From assembly GCA_009602735.1 (NCBI GenBank), contig WELA01012722.1, forward strand, positions 750,795 through 772,142: DNA of 21,348 nt, read 5' to 3'. The stretch's first letter is position 1; each line of letters begins with the position of its first letter. The notes beneath the pieces are model-generated. The model had not been told where the DNA came from. It was given only the letters and a program-made list of their open reading frames with translations, and made no database searches. The stretch comes from Mesotaenium endlicherianum. Lineage: Eukaryota; Streptophyta; Zygnematophyceae; Zygnematales; Mesotaeniaceae. The translations under genes were made by a program, and so were the position numbers. Shown here one piece after another: positions 9,133-18,784 of the stretch.

Positions 9133-12100
9133 TCAAGGCAACTTCATTGCTGCAAATTTTGCCACCAAGCACGGTATTACTATGCGAACTCTTGACCACG
9201 ACGAGGAGATTATGATGCCCGATGGATTCTCCTATACTACCCCTTCTAGGAGGACGTACCCCTTGGCACTCTCTATCAAGTCCTTCAAGGATAGAGTAGT
9301 ATTCTCCCCCATGCAATTGGGCAAATACGACGTCATCCTAGGGACGCCTTGGTTGACCAAGCAAAACCCCCAAGTTGATTGAAGAGACGGTACTATAAAG
9401 ATTAAGAATGACATCACTTCAAGAATCTGTATTTTGCGCGCAATCCAAAATATCCAGACCCAAGACATCAAGAAGCCGGCACACGTGATACTATTGTCCG
9501 CCCTCCAACTCAAGAGACTTGTGAGGAAGGAACATGAGCTTTTGTTGGCCCTGATCACGCCAAAAGACATCAAGAAAGACATCGAGAGTCAAGAAGGCAG
9601 CCCCGTTCCCAAGGAGATACAAGAAGTCTTGAAGGACTACAAAGAAGTATTCTCCCCGGAATTGCCCAAGGGCCTACCTCCCAAAAGGTTCGTGGACCAC
9701 AAGATAGAGTTGGAGCCCGGAAGCAAGCCCATCTCTCGGCCTGCGTTCAAAATGTCATACACGGAGCTAGACGAAGTCAAGAAGCAAATTAAGAAGCTAC
9801 TGGAGCATGGCTTCATTCGACCTAGCAAGTCGCCATTTGGAGCCCGGTGCTATTTGTCAAGAAGAAAGTTGGTACCTTGAGGATGTGTGTGGACTATCGC
9901 GCCCTCAACAAGATCACAATCAAGAATCGATACCCGCTGCCTCGCATGGATGAGCTCATGGACCGACTGGTTGGAGCCAAGTACTTCACGAAGGTGGACT
10001 TGAGAAGCGGCTACCACCAGATTCGCATTGCAGAACCGGACATAGAGAAGACGGCATTCAGGACAAGATATGGACATTTTGAGTTCATGGTTCTGCCGTT
10101 TGGACTCACCAACGCGCCAACAACTTTCATGACTATGATGAACACCATGTTTCAGCCCATGTTGGACAGATTTGTGGTGGTATTCATCGATGACATCCTT
10201 ATCTACAGTAAGACCCTTGAAGAGCATGCGAGACACTTGAATGAAGTCCTTGAAGTATTTAAGCAAAACAAGCTATTTGCAAAGGAGTCAAAGTGCGAGT
10301 TTGCCAAACAAGAAGTGGAGTTCCTAGGTCTCCACGTGACTGCTGATGGCATCAAAATGAACCCCAAGAAGACCACGGTGGTGGAGGAATGGCCAACCCC
10401 CACGATCAAGAAAGAACTCCAGTCATTCTTGGGATTTGCCAATTGGTACAGAAAATTCATCCAAGGCTTCTCGCACATAGCAGCCCCCCTGACAGATCTA
10501 AGGACAGGCTATATACATGGACCGAGAAGGAGGAAGAGGCATTTCAAGAGTTAAAGCGAAGATTGACCACTTCCTCAGTGCTCACACTCCCAAGTCCAAA
10601 CCCAGATTGGCCCTTCCACGTCATCACCGATGCATCTTTCTATGCAATAGGAGCAATCTTGCTTCAAGACCAAGGCAAGGGACTGCAGCCCATCGCCTAC
10701 AAGTCAAGGAAGCTAAATCCAGCCGAGCAAAATTATACAACCACGGAGCGAGAGGCATTGGCGATTGTACATGCCTTGAAGGTTTGGCGCTGCTACGTTG
10801 AAGGACGCAAGGTACTGGTCACCACGGACCACGAGGCGTTAAAGCACCTCCAAACGCAGCCGTATCTCTCAAGGAGACAAGCAAGATGGAGCGGATACTT
10901 GCAACAATACAACATCACGATTCAGTACCAGCCCGGCAAGACAAACCCGGCTGACCCCCTCTCAAGACTGCAATTAAATGCAGTGATGGTATCCCTGAAG
11001 ACAGATCTGGAAGCTCGATTTTCAGCCGCCTATGAAAGAGACCCTTACTACAAGAACGGAGAAGCAGCCTTGGACCCATGCAAGAAGCAAGAAGGCAATT
11101 ATTGGGTGAGGCAAGATACGGGCCAGAGATGTGTTCCTAATGACATAGACCTCCGGCTCTTGCTTCTACGAGAAGCACACGACAACCCTCTTGGAGGACA
11201 CTTTGGAATCCTAAGGACCACGGGCGTTCTAGCTAGGACTTATTGTTGGCCAGGCATGTCTAAGCAAGTCAAGGAGTACTGCAGGAGCTGTGACACATGC
11301 CAAAGAATCAAGCCATCATCGCAAAAGGCGGGAGGACTCCTCCAACCACTACCAATCCCCGAAAGACAATGGACGGACATCTCAATGGACCTTATCGTGG
11401 ACTTGCCCGTGACACCTCGAGGCCATAATGCAATACTCACGGTGGTGGACAGACTTACCAAGATGGCTCATTTTATTCCCACGACGACTAAGGCTACAGC
11501 ACCACAACTTGCAAGACTCATCTTTGACAACATCTTCCGACTCCATGGACTACCATCAAGAATTGTGTCAGATAGAGATCCAAGATTCACAAGCCATTTC
11601 TGGAAAAATCTCTTCAAGAACTTGGGTACATCGCTGGATATGTCTACTGCCTACCACCCACAATCAGATGGGCAAACCGAGCGTATGAATCGTACCCTAA
11701 AGACCTCTCTAAAGGCCTACGTGTCTACCCTCGAGCAAGACTGGGACATGTACTTGACCCCCCTCGAGTTTGCCTACAACAACACTACGCAGGCCTCTAC
11801 CCAAGAGTCCCCATTCTTCCTCAACTATGGCTTCCATCCGACCACGCCACTGAGCTTCACGGCTGGCCATGATGAAGTACCTGCAGCCACAGATTTTATG
11901 GAGACATTAGAAGCAGCCCTTACAGCAGCGAAGAAAGCTCTACAACACGCGCAAGATGCTCAAGCAAGAGTGGCGAACAGATCCAGAAGAGAAATTACGT
12001 ACAGAGTGGGTGACAACGTGTTACTATCATCCAAGAACATTTCCCTGAACAACAGGCCTGCCGGCAGCAAGTTCTCTCCCAAGTATTTGGGACCCTTCAA

Positions 12101-12560
12101 GATTATCCAGCAAGTCAACCCCGTTGCTTTCAAGCTAGAACTTCCCCAGACTATGCACATCGACCCCGTATTCCACGCTTCCCTCTTCAAGCCATATGTG
12201 CAACCCGACAACAAGTTCCCAGGACGTGTGACAACCCCACCAGCCCCAACAATAGTGGATGATCATTTGGAGTACGAAGTGGAAGACATAGTGGCTATGA
12301 GAAATTTCAGGAGACAGCAGCAATACTTGATCAAGTGGAAAGGATATCCAGATTCGGAGAATAGTTGGGTGGCGGCGCACTACCTTGACAAAGTTCAGAG
12401 AAAGTTGAAGCGCTTCCATGCCGCCAACCCCCATCTTGGACCAGCCCCAAGTCTCTCTACTAGAAGCCTGACAACTTCAGGGAGGCAGCCTGCCACCATC
12501 AAGAAGCAGCAGAAGACCCCTTGGAGGCAGCCTGCAAGAACAAGAAAGAGGAAAACTTGA
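9122..12560 (+). pseudogene. pol: gypsy pol: protease remnant, RT, RNase H, integrase, chromodomain
   Basis: The frame opens within the PBS: its GGAGC supplies the Gly-Ala of the protease (GAQGNFI), and the active-site Asp that normally precedes them is gone. The rest of the protease ends in DVILGTPWL. A TGA at 9380-9382 interrupts the following linker. One base is missing near 9844, just before reverse transcriptase ([20 protein letters not shown], the FIDDIL active site with Asp at 10189-10194). The frame changes again near 10500. The last frame carries RNase H (TDASFYAIG, Asp at 10629), the integrase HHCC zinc finger (about 11175-11305), integrase Asp at 11388, Asp at 11571 and Glu at 11679, and a chromodomain (about 12268-12420, YLIKWKGYPDSENSW). 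The product cannot be made as one polyprotein. Confidence 0.93.
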
Positions 12561-13329
12561 CATTAGACACTCGTCTCTTCTCGCAGTTTCTGGACAGAAA
12601 ACTAAAATTGCTACTGGTAATAGGTCTCTGCATAATAAATTTTGAAAATTTACCTAGCTGTATTCCATGAGTAGCCGGTCATCTAAAGTCCAAGTTTGTT
12701 CAATTTGGAGCGTTGATAAGAGAGATATGATGCTCTAAGTAGCAGGGGGTCAGGCTGCTGTCCTTATTAGGGCAAAGTATGCCTTCTAACATTGTGCCCT
12801 CCCCTGAACTTGGAATGCTTTGAAAGTCAAGACTCTGGTAGAACATCTTACAGCGCCCATTTTGAGATTTAGTTTGCAGCATTTGAAGAAGTATAGAAGG
12901 ACTTATGATTTTCAGAAGTTTCTGCACAGATTTGGAGGAGTGCCTACTCTCTCAGCTCTCAACGAGACTCCAAAAATTAGAATGCTCTCAAATTTGGTGA
13001 TCTGGTAGAATTCTTTGATGCGGTCTGTTTGGCACTTGAATTTTCAGATTTGGAGCAGTTCTGTGGACGCTGTGAATTTTTAAATTTGTGTCAGATTCTG
13101 GGCCAACTTGTACAATTTTCTTTATCATAAAGGAATAGGCTAGCCAATAAGGTCACACCACCCACGACCTTGCCTAGTCTACCTTACATGTGTAGCACCT
13201 GACTTGGCGCCTTGGACTAATCCTCTTCACATGTGTGGCATCTGACTTGAAGCTGTCGACTAGTCTGCTCCACATGTGTAAGACCTGACTTGACGCGCCG
13301 AGACGTCGCTTTTTCTGTCGGGGAAGTAA
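12561..13329 (+). other. 3' non-coding region of gypsy element with purine-rich end
   Basis: There is no coding signal between the pol stop and the 3' LTR. It ends in TCGGGGAAGTAA directly before the LTR TG, the expected polypurine-tract position (about 13319-13329). It includes a 3 x 43-bp tandem repeat. Confidence 0.7.
13186..13310. repeat. Three 43-bp tandem repeats in the 3' region of the gypsy element
   Basis: Units start at 13186, 13229 and 13272. Each begins with ACATGTGT and contains a CTGACTTG core (CACCTGACTTGG, CATCTGACTTGA, GACCTGACTTGA). The third is slightly shorter and runs towards the polypurine tract. The function is unknown; it may be a cis-acting RNA region. Confidence 0.85.
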
Positions 13330-13824
13330 TGTGGTGATTTGAGTTATTATATATTAGTTTGCTATATTTTAATGTTTTCAAATATATTTGGAGTAGTATT
13401 GTGTGGATTCAGGTGTGAATAGGTACTCTAGTGACTTGGTTCATGTCCTTTGAACCTTTTAAGGCATTTTCAAAGTTAGAGGAAAGACCTAGAAGAACTT
13501 CACGTGGCAAAAGTCAAATGTGCCATTTTTAGGTCAAAAGGACATGTGTACATTATTCTAGAAAGAGGTGGCAAGTTTTGGGATGTGCCAACACATCAAC
13601 ATACACCTTCCTAGAAATTTCTTATGTAGCAAGTATATAAACAAGAGCCAGAACATAGAAAGACATTCCAGAATCACTCTTGTACTTGCCAAATTCCAGA
13701 AATATATTAACTATCAAGAAGCCATCTCTCTTTCAAGAAGCTACCACTTGTGTTCAAAGATCCTTGTCTTGAATAGATAAAGTATTATATTTCACTAAGT
13801 ACTTTATCTATCTGTTTCACTACA
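13330..13824 (+). repeat. 3' LTR of gypsy element (495 bp)
   Basis: It begins TGTGGTGATTTGAG and ends TTTCACTACA. It aligns to 8617-9119 throughout, with a 7-bp and a 1-bp length difference, and is followed by the TTTTA target duplication. Confidence 0.95.
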
Positions 13825-13954
13825 TTTTAGGTGAAGTATTGGTGCTTTTATTATGTGCTACTCTTGCAAATTTCTATTACTATTACTTCATATCAATTCA
13901 ATTTCTACAATGTGGACAACAGCCTAATATTTCCTTCATTTCCTTGTGTGCACA

Positions 13955-14698
13955 GGCATAGACATGAATAGTGGAAGACCTTCGAAGAAAGCAAGACGAA
14001 GTCGAGTACATTAACGATCGATGGTGGCAATCCCGCGCTTGTGTCCAAAACACCAAGGGCGTTTGCATAGAGCATGAGCTGAGCATGAGCATGCAAAGAG
14101 CAACAAACCCTAAAGAGCTAGCTAGCTTAGTCTCAGTTAAAGCTGTTGTTGCTTTCTTGTGCGAGAACTTGGTGGATTCCTTCCATGCACAATACGAGGA
14201 TGTTGGGTCCTTCAATAGTGCCAAGCTCTTTGTTCCCTCTCACTATATCGCGGCAGCAGATGGAGGTGCTTGGAATGGTTTGAGAGATTGATACGCTCTT
14301 TCACGGAGAATGTAATTGATGGTGTTAAGATCCTTAGAGTCAAGCAGTGGCGTGAGCAGTTGTCTGCTTTTGTCTCTTTCGTATGAAGATTGGCTGCGGG
14401 GGAGCCATCTCTGGAGGGTGCATGGAGAAGCATCTTCCAAGGTTCTCAAGCCTTGCGGGAATGTCCACATATGGTGGCTTTGATGCAGCTCATGAGAGTT
14501 ATTCCCACCAACACAGCCATGTGTGAGCAAGGATTCAGCAAGCGCAACCTCTTCAAGACATCAAAGAGGACAGGTTTGAGCAGCGACACTTAGGCGAAGC
14601 TCATGAGAATTTCTCTGACTTCTGCAGAAAAAGTGAATTCAAGTGAAGCTCAAGAGGTCGTTGACAACAAAAACTATACTTTGTTCGTCACGTGGTAA
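13955..14698 (+). pseudogene. hAT-family transposase, C-terminal part, decayed
   Basis: An acceptor-like site (a pyrimidine-rich stretch ending GTGCACAG at 13954) precedes an open frame reading VAFLCENLVDSFHAQYED and LFVPSHY, which fits the end of the catalytic domain of hAT transposases. A frameshift near 14265 leads into a second frame with a TGA near 14385, then the hAT C-terminal dimerisation signature (IPTNTAMCEQGFSKRNLF, then KTSKRTGLSS). A TAG (about 14591) breaks it again before the natural-looking end FVTW-stop at 14696-14698. Upstream exons were not identified. The MITEs at 15.2-15.8 kb have hAT-type ends and could be derivatives of the same or a related family (inference). Confidence 0.78.
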
Positions 14699-15150
14699 CT
14701 GTGACTTTGTTGACATTTATTTTTTGCAACCTCTATTATGCATTCTTTCTTCACTGTTCTTTTGTTGTTCATGTATGGCAGCACCATGCACTTGATTTTT
14801 ATTGTTTGTGTCTCATTTACCATCTTATTGTTTGTAATAATCATGTAAGAGATTGTTGCGAAAAGTAGAATTTGCAGTCAAATGTATGTTACACAACGAG
14901 AGCACAAAAAATGATTTTTATATAGCAGAAATATCGAAGACCTTCAAATAATTTGACACCTGTCACCTTGAAGATTTAAGTCCACTCATTAAAAAGTCTA
15001 TTGTAGACCTCGCCGCCTTTGTAATTCGTACAATTATACTCAATTTGTTTTTTTGTGAAATGATTAATTTTGGATGTTTTTGACTGGCACGAGGATGCCT
15101 TTTAAACCCTTTATTTTGAGTTGGGTGTTGAAATCCGAATATTTACTTCC
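14699..15150. other. AT-rich stretch, nothing seen
   Basis: No coding or RNA feature was recognised. It follows the hAT transposase remnant and may be the 3' non-coding part of that transposon. The last 90 bases may be a very degraded MITE body. Confidence 0.5.
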
Positions 15151-15194
15151 AGGGTGTTGCCAAAATCCAAGGATTTTGTCAATCCTGGGGCCTG
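15151..15194. mobile_element. 3' end fragment of a hAT-type MITE
   Basis: TTTTGTCAATCCTGGGGCCTG matches the right end of the MITE copies at 5539 and 15842, and the preceding AAAATCCAAGGATTTTG is a diverged form of the adjoining sequence. The left part is missing or too diverged to follow. CTCGAGAC follows directly. Confidence 0.55.
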
Positions 15195-15197
15195 CTC

Positions 15198-15531
15198 GAG
15201 ACCCCAGGATTCGCATAAAATTCGATGTTATTTGCTTTTTTGGATATTTTAAACTCATGCAAAATCGTAAATATATCAAAAGAAATCCTGGTCACTGGGA
15301 ACGGATGTCGCGTAAAATTCAAAGATTTCATATTTTCCTTTAAGAACTGTCGTGGGATGTTATTACGCCCTTAAAAGAATCTTACCATACGTGGGATATT
15401 ATTACGCCCTTAAAAGAATCCTACCATATTTTGTCGGATGTTCTTGAAACCCTGACCGTCGCCCAGAGCAAGCCAGAGCATGTTTCCAAAATTTTTCAAA
15501 ATCCGCGCCTTTTGTCGAATCCTGGAGCCTG
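15198..15531. mobile_element. hAT-type MITE copy with internal 39-bp duplication
   Basis: It has the same sequence order as 5245-5539 but is about 39 bp longer, because CGTGGGATGTTATTACGCCC and what follows occur twice (15351-15389 and 15390-15428). The right end is CGAATCCTGGAGCCTG. The left end has lost the outermost bases and reads GAGACCCCAGGATTCG. The motif CTCGAGA flanks both sides (15195-15201 and 15532-15538), possibly a remnant target duplication. Confidence 0.75.
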
Positions 15532-15538
15532 CTCGAGA

Positions 15539-15850
15539 GTCGAGACCAGGCCCCAGGATTCGCATAAAATTCGATGTTATTTGCTTTCTTAGATTCTTTA
15601 AAATCATGCAAAATCGTAAATTATGTCGAAAGAAATCCTGGTCACTGGGAGCGGATGTTGCGTAAAGTCCCAAAATTGCCAATTTTCCTTCAAAAATTGT
15701 TGTGGGATCTTATTACGCCCTTAAAAGAATCCTACCATATTTTGTCGGATGTTCTTGAAATCCTGACCGTTGCTTAGAGCAGGTCAGAGGATGTTTCTAA
15801 AATTTTCTGAAATCCGCGACTTTTGTCAAATCCTGGGGCCTGGTCGAAAC
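15539..15850. mobile_element. hAT-type MITE copy with near-perfect target duplication
   Basis: The 296-bp element (15547-15842) starts CAGGCCCCAGGATTCG and ends CAAATCCTGGGGCCTG. Flanking octamers GTCGAGAC (15539-15546) and GTCGAAAC (15843-15850) match at 7 of 8 positions. It is about the same length as the copy at 5245 and aligns with it throughout. Confidence 0.85.
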
Positions 15851-16363
15851 TACTAATTTGTGCAACTTACCTTCGGTGTCGTGTATTAAGGATGCGGATA
15901 GATGGGGGATGCGACAGAAGTGAAGAATGATTCGATACGGCAAAGTATAGATGAAGATGATTTATTGGAGAAATATCGAATGAAAGTACAACGGTTTTTG
16001 ACGACTCTTATAGTCATTGTCCTTTAACGGGCAAAAGGTTAACGGTCGTGTAACTTACGCTATTCTAGAATGTAATGTAGCGCGTTCTACTCTAGATGTC
16101 GTTGGCGGATTCGCCTTAGGCAGTCGTTATAAGATTATGTTCTAGAATACGTTCACTAATTATATTCTTTATACTACAATATAACTATTATCCAAGCACG
16201 TGTAAGATCCTACATACGTGTACGATATACTCTATACGTGTACATAACACGTGCCTATCCGTGTTGATATCCTTTGCATTAGTAATAGTTGCCAACACGT
16301 GCTCCTTTGCTTCGGTCGAACTTGTCGGTGGCCTCCCACGTCAATCGTCGCCTCAGTTCATCA
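15851..16363. other. Non-coding stretch rich in ACGTG and TTCTAGAA motifs
   Basis: No gene is present. Two TTCTAGAA palindromes (16063-16070 and 16140-16147) have the spacing of heat-shock-factor half sites. A cluster of ACGTG motifs (CACGTGTA at 16197, ACGTGTAC at 16216 and 16236, CACGTGCC near 16250, CACGTGCT near 16296) resembles G-box/ABRE elements. They could be a transposon or LTR promoter, or chance in AT-rich DNA. Confidence 0.35.
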
Positions 16364-16489
16364 CTAAGGGTTCACTCTCGCACGGGTGTCGATGGCAGGC
16401 AGCACCTGGTTGACTACTTCCTGGTCATCTTGAACTAGCAAAGGCCGAGTCTTGTAGTGTTTCTCCACCTTTGGCCAAATTTCCAGGCC
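16364..16489 (-). other. Possible terminal exon, 41 codons
   Basis: After an acceptor-like TTCCAACTTCAG on the minus strand, a frame of 41 codons (beginning GLEIWPKVEKHYKTRPLLVQ) runs to a TAG at 16366-16364. It reads like real protein but has no recognisable family. It could be a tail of the decayed gypsy element just upstream or an unrelated exon. A donor-like GTATGA near 16636 might belong to a preceding exon. Confidence 0.22.
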
Positions 16490-16738
16490 CTGAAGTTGGA
16501 AGAGTTGGCCCCAAAAGGTTTTTGAACATTGACCAAAAAAAGGCGATCGTGTTCACTTGTATTTACACTCAAATAATAATTCATTAAATCAATTGAATAA
16601 ATAAATAAACATATGACCAGAAAAGTGAGACTCATACCTTTCCAAATCTATGCCTTAAGACATCATTGGACTAGTATTAAGAGTTGGGAAAAGTAGCAAA
16701 TTTATGCTATATTTGCACCAAAAAGTGTGTATTAGCGT

Positions 16739-16755
16739 GGGCTATTTAGTGTTAA
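16739..16755. repeat. Second piggyBac-like terminus next to TTAA
   Basis: GGGCTATTTAGTG followed by TTAACCA matches the right end and flank of the 5967-8067 element (GGGCCATCTAGTG-TTAACCA) at 18 of 20 positions. The TTAA is at 16752-16755. The partner end to the left was not found. This may be the end of a related miniature element or a chance match. Confidence 0.4.
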
Positions 16756-16779
16756 CCAAATTCAACAAATTTCATATCA

Positions 16780-18060
16780 AAATGACCAAAAAATGCACTC
16801 TCAATCCTATGACCTTACATACCTCTTTGAGCAGTAGGCAGAACATTCTGTCCTCCTTCTGGTTCCAGCTTTGGACGAACTCCGTTCCATTCAGCAACTT
16901 GCATCCTCCTGGAAGCCCTTCTTTTCCCTTCATTTGCCATCCATACAGGACAAGAGGAGAGACAGTGTTGGGTGCCAAGTTAGCCTGCCTATTGCTAGTC
17001 TCTCTCACTTTAACTGTACCTCTGCTTCAACACACCTGAGCTTTATGACTATTCAACTAGGATCTCCCTAGCACGAGATCATAAAAGCAAGTGTCAAGTA
17101 CCTCAAATGTAAGCCTTTCAATTAGAAATGCAATGCCAGAACCTAATTGGACCTCAATAAGTTTCATTATGACTCCTCCCGAGATACTTGAGGCATCTCC
17201 AAGAAATCTTTTTCTATTCTCATGGGTGACAGTAGGCAGCCTTAGCCGCTTAATCAAGTCCTTATGGATGAAAGTATAGAATGCTCTTCCATCAACTAAC
17301 GCCCTTACCTTATTACTTGCAATTATACAATGCAGTAAAATAGGGGGGATTGACTCTTCCTGAGTTTCGCATTGTTCTCTTGACTTAGCAAAAAAAGTGT
17401 TGGACATCAGGTGGAACAAGGTCATCCAGAGTGTGCACTCTTTGAAGATCTATATTGCTGATGGTCTCCCTTATCTGGTTGTCAGGCATGCATAGTGAAT
17501 CCAGTTCAGCAGGGCCCCATAATACCTGCTACAAGGGCAGCTAGCGATGACTCACTACCTCTAGCCTTCTCACAATCAACTGTATTACCGACTGTTTTTG
17601 TCTTCTAAAGGCGGGTCCTTTCTTCCACCTTCGATAGGTGTTTCTTCGGACACTGTTCCCGGTAGTGGCCTCTCTCTTGACAATGGTAGCAAACCAAGTT
17701 TGCTGTGGCTGGTCTCCGCTTAGTCCTACCACCACCTCTTCCAAAGCCTCCTCGAGAGTACCCACCTTGCCTCTCAAACTGTATAGCATTGTACTCAAAC
17801 CCCGAGTACTCTTGCTCATCCATCTGATCATCCTCAGCCTGGTCTCCTTCAATTGCATTGTAGGAATCATGTGGCATTGTAACAATCTTAGCCACTAGAG
17901 CACTACTCTGGCGCTTGTGGTTGAACCGCTGCTGATTCCAAGTGTCGTGCAAAATGGCGTCGGACGCGTCTGATCTATGTAAGCAACACACAAGTGGGCA
18001 ACCTGGACCTGCTATGGTGAAAGCGCAAATGCATGCGGCCTTATGGCCAAAAAGAAGGTT
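16780..18060 (-). pseudogene. gypsy gag (zinc knuckle) and protease remnant
   Basis: On the minus strand, read from high to low coordinates, a gag 3' part appears: a Gly/Arg-rich stretch (RGGYSRGGFGRGGGR-like) and a CCHC zinc knuckle CYHCQERGHYREQC near 17670-17630. The frame then breaks. A segment LDSLCMPDNQIRET and VHTLDDLVPPDVQ follows around 17510-17400 in another frame. Then comes a retroviral-type aspartic protease (ALVDGRAFYTFIHKDL, end YDLVLGRS at about 17065) in which the Asp-Ser/Thr-Gly triad reads D-G-R. Further degraded sequence continues to about 16780. No RT was found beyond. The element is inactive and its ends are unclear. Confidence 0.72.
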
Positions 18061-18098
18061 AGCTGTCAAATGTTTTAATTAAGGAGCGTGTACTCTCC

Positions 18099-18676
18099 TG
18101 AAATGAATCGACTTACCGAATAGGCGATTAACAATTAATAAAGATCTTATATCAGCAAGTAATCTTAATGGTATTTTTCGTTAACCGGTTAAACGGCAAA
18201 GGACAACACACTAGCAGTTAACAATACTTGTAAGTCAAATGCCGAACTCGAGAGCAATGCCTAGCATATGTACATGAAATGAGTTTACTGTTCAACGGCC
18301 AGTGCGATGGCACCGCCTACCCGGGAGTTAACCACGTTGGTAGGACCTCGGTTAAGCAAATCCACCGCCATCTCCCATCATCCCGAATCGCCATCCATCA
18401 TAGGGATGTCATCTGGCCACTCATCTAGCGTATCACACTTAGATGCATATCGAGGCAGTTCGCTGCTACCCAGTACGGAAGTCAGCTGGCTGTCAAAGAA
18501 TGTGTCAGCAAGCTGACTTAAGTTGACTTCAGCCTGCTGCTTCCGGCTGAGTCCTTAAACTGATATTAAATATGAAGTCTAGCAGACTAATTATTAACTA
18601 GAGTTCAGGAAGTTGAACTTAATTAACTATTATATTTAAATGAACATTATATCTACTAATATACTGATTCATTACA
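18099..18676 (-). repeat. LTR in minus orientation, probable 3' LTR of a minus-strand element
   Basis: Read on the minus strand it begins TGTAATGAATCAGTATATTAG (18676) and ends GATTCATTTCA (18099), giving TG...CA ends. It aligns over most of its length with the plus-oriented LTR at 19902-20646, which is longer through an extra 26-bp U3 repeat and an extra segment of roughly 120 bp. The purine-rich TTGGAGGGAA immediately before its start on the minus strand is a polypurine tract, which marks it as a 3' LTR. The sequence beyond its other end (18098 downwards) has no primer-binding site, in agreement. Confidence 0.8.
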
Positions 18677-18711
18677 TTCCCTCCAACTTAACTTGTTGTC
18701 GCCTCGACAAC
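18677..18711 (-). promoter_or_regulatory. Polypurine tract and adjoining hairpin
   Basis: On the minus strand, GTTGGAGGGAA abuts the LTR start and fits a polypurine tract for plus-strand priming. Just upstream, GTTGTCG-AGG-CGACAAC (18711-18695) forms a perfect 7-bp stem with a 3-base loop. Confidence 0.65.
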
Positions 18712-18784
18712 ATCTGCAGAAGTCTTAAATAAGGAAACTAAACCTGACCAGCCTCCCCCACTGACTGTCTCTTCAGCTTGTCAC

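Larger units (their letters stand above)
8612..13829 (+). mobile_element. Ty3/gypsy chromovirus LTR retrotransposon lacking gag
   Basis: The element spans 8617-13824 (5,208 bp) and is flanked by the 5-bp target duplication TTTTA (8612-8616 and 13825-13829). It has a 5' LTR (8617-9119), a primer-binding site (9121-9132), a broken pol whose order is protease remnant, reverse transcriptase, RNase H, integrase, chromodomain, then a 0.77-kb 3' non-coding part and a 3' LTR (13330-13824). The order RT-RNase H-integrase marks it as Ty3/gypsy, and the C-terminal chromodomain as a chromovirus. There is no gag: the PBS is fused to the protease. By eye the LTRs differ at about 14 substitutions and two indels, so the insertion is not recent. 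Confidence 0.95.

Noticed and set aside
18307-18516. Short open frames within the two LTRs (18307-18516, 20175-20441)
   Set aside because: They occur in LTR sequence on opposite strands and have no protein family signal.
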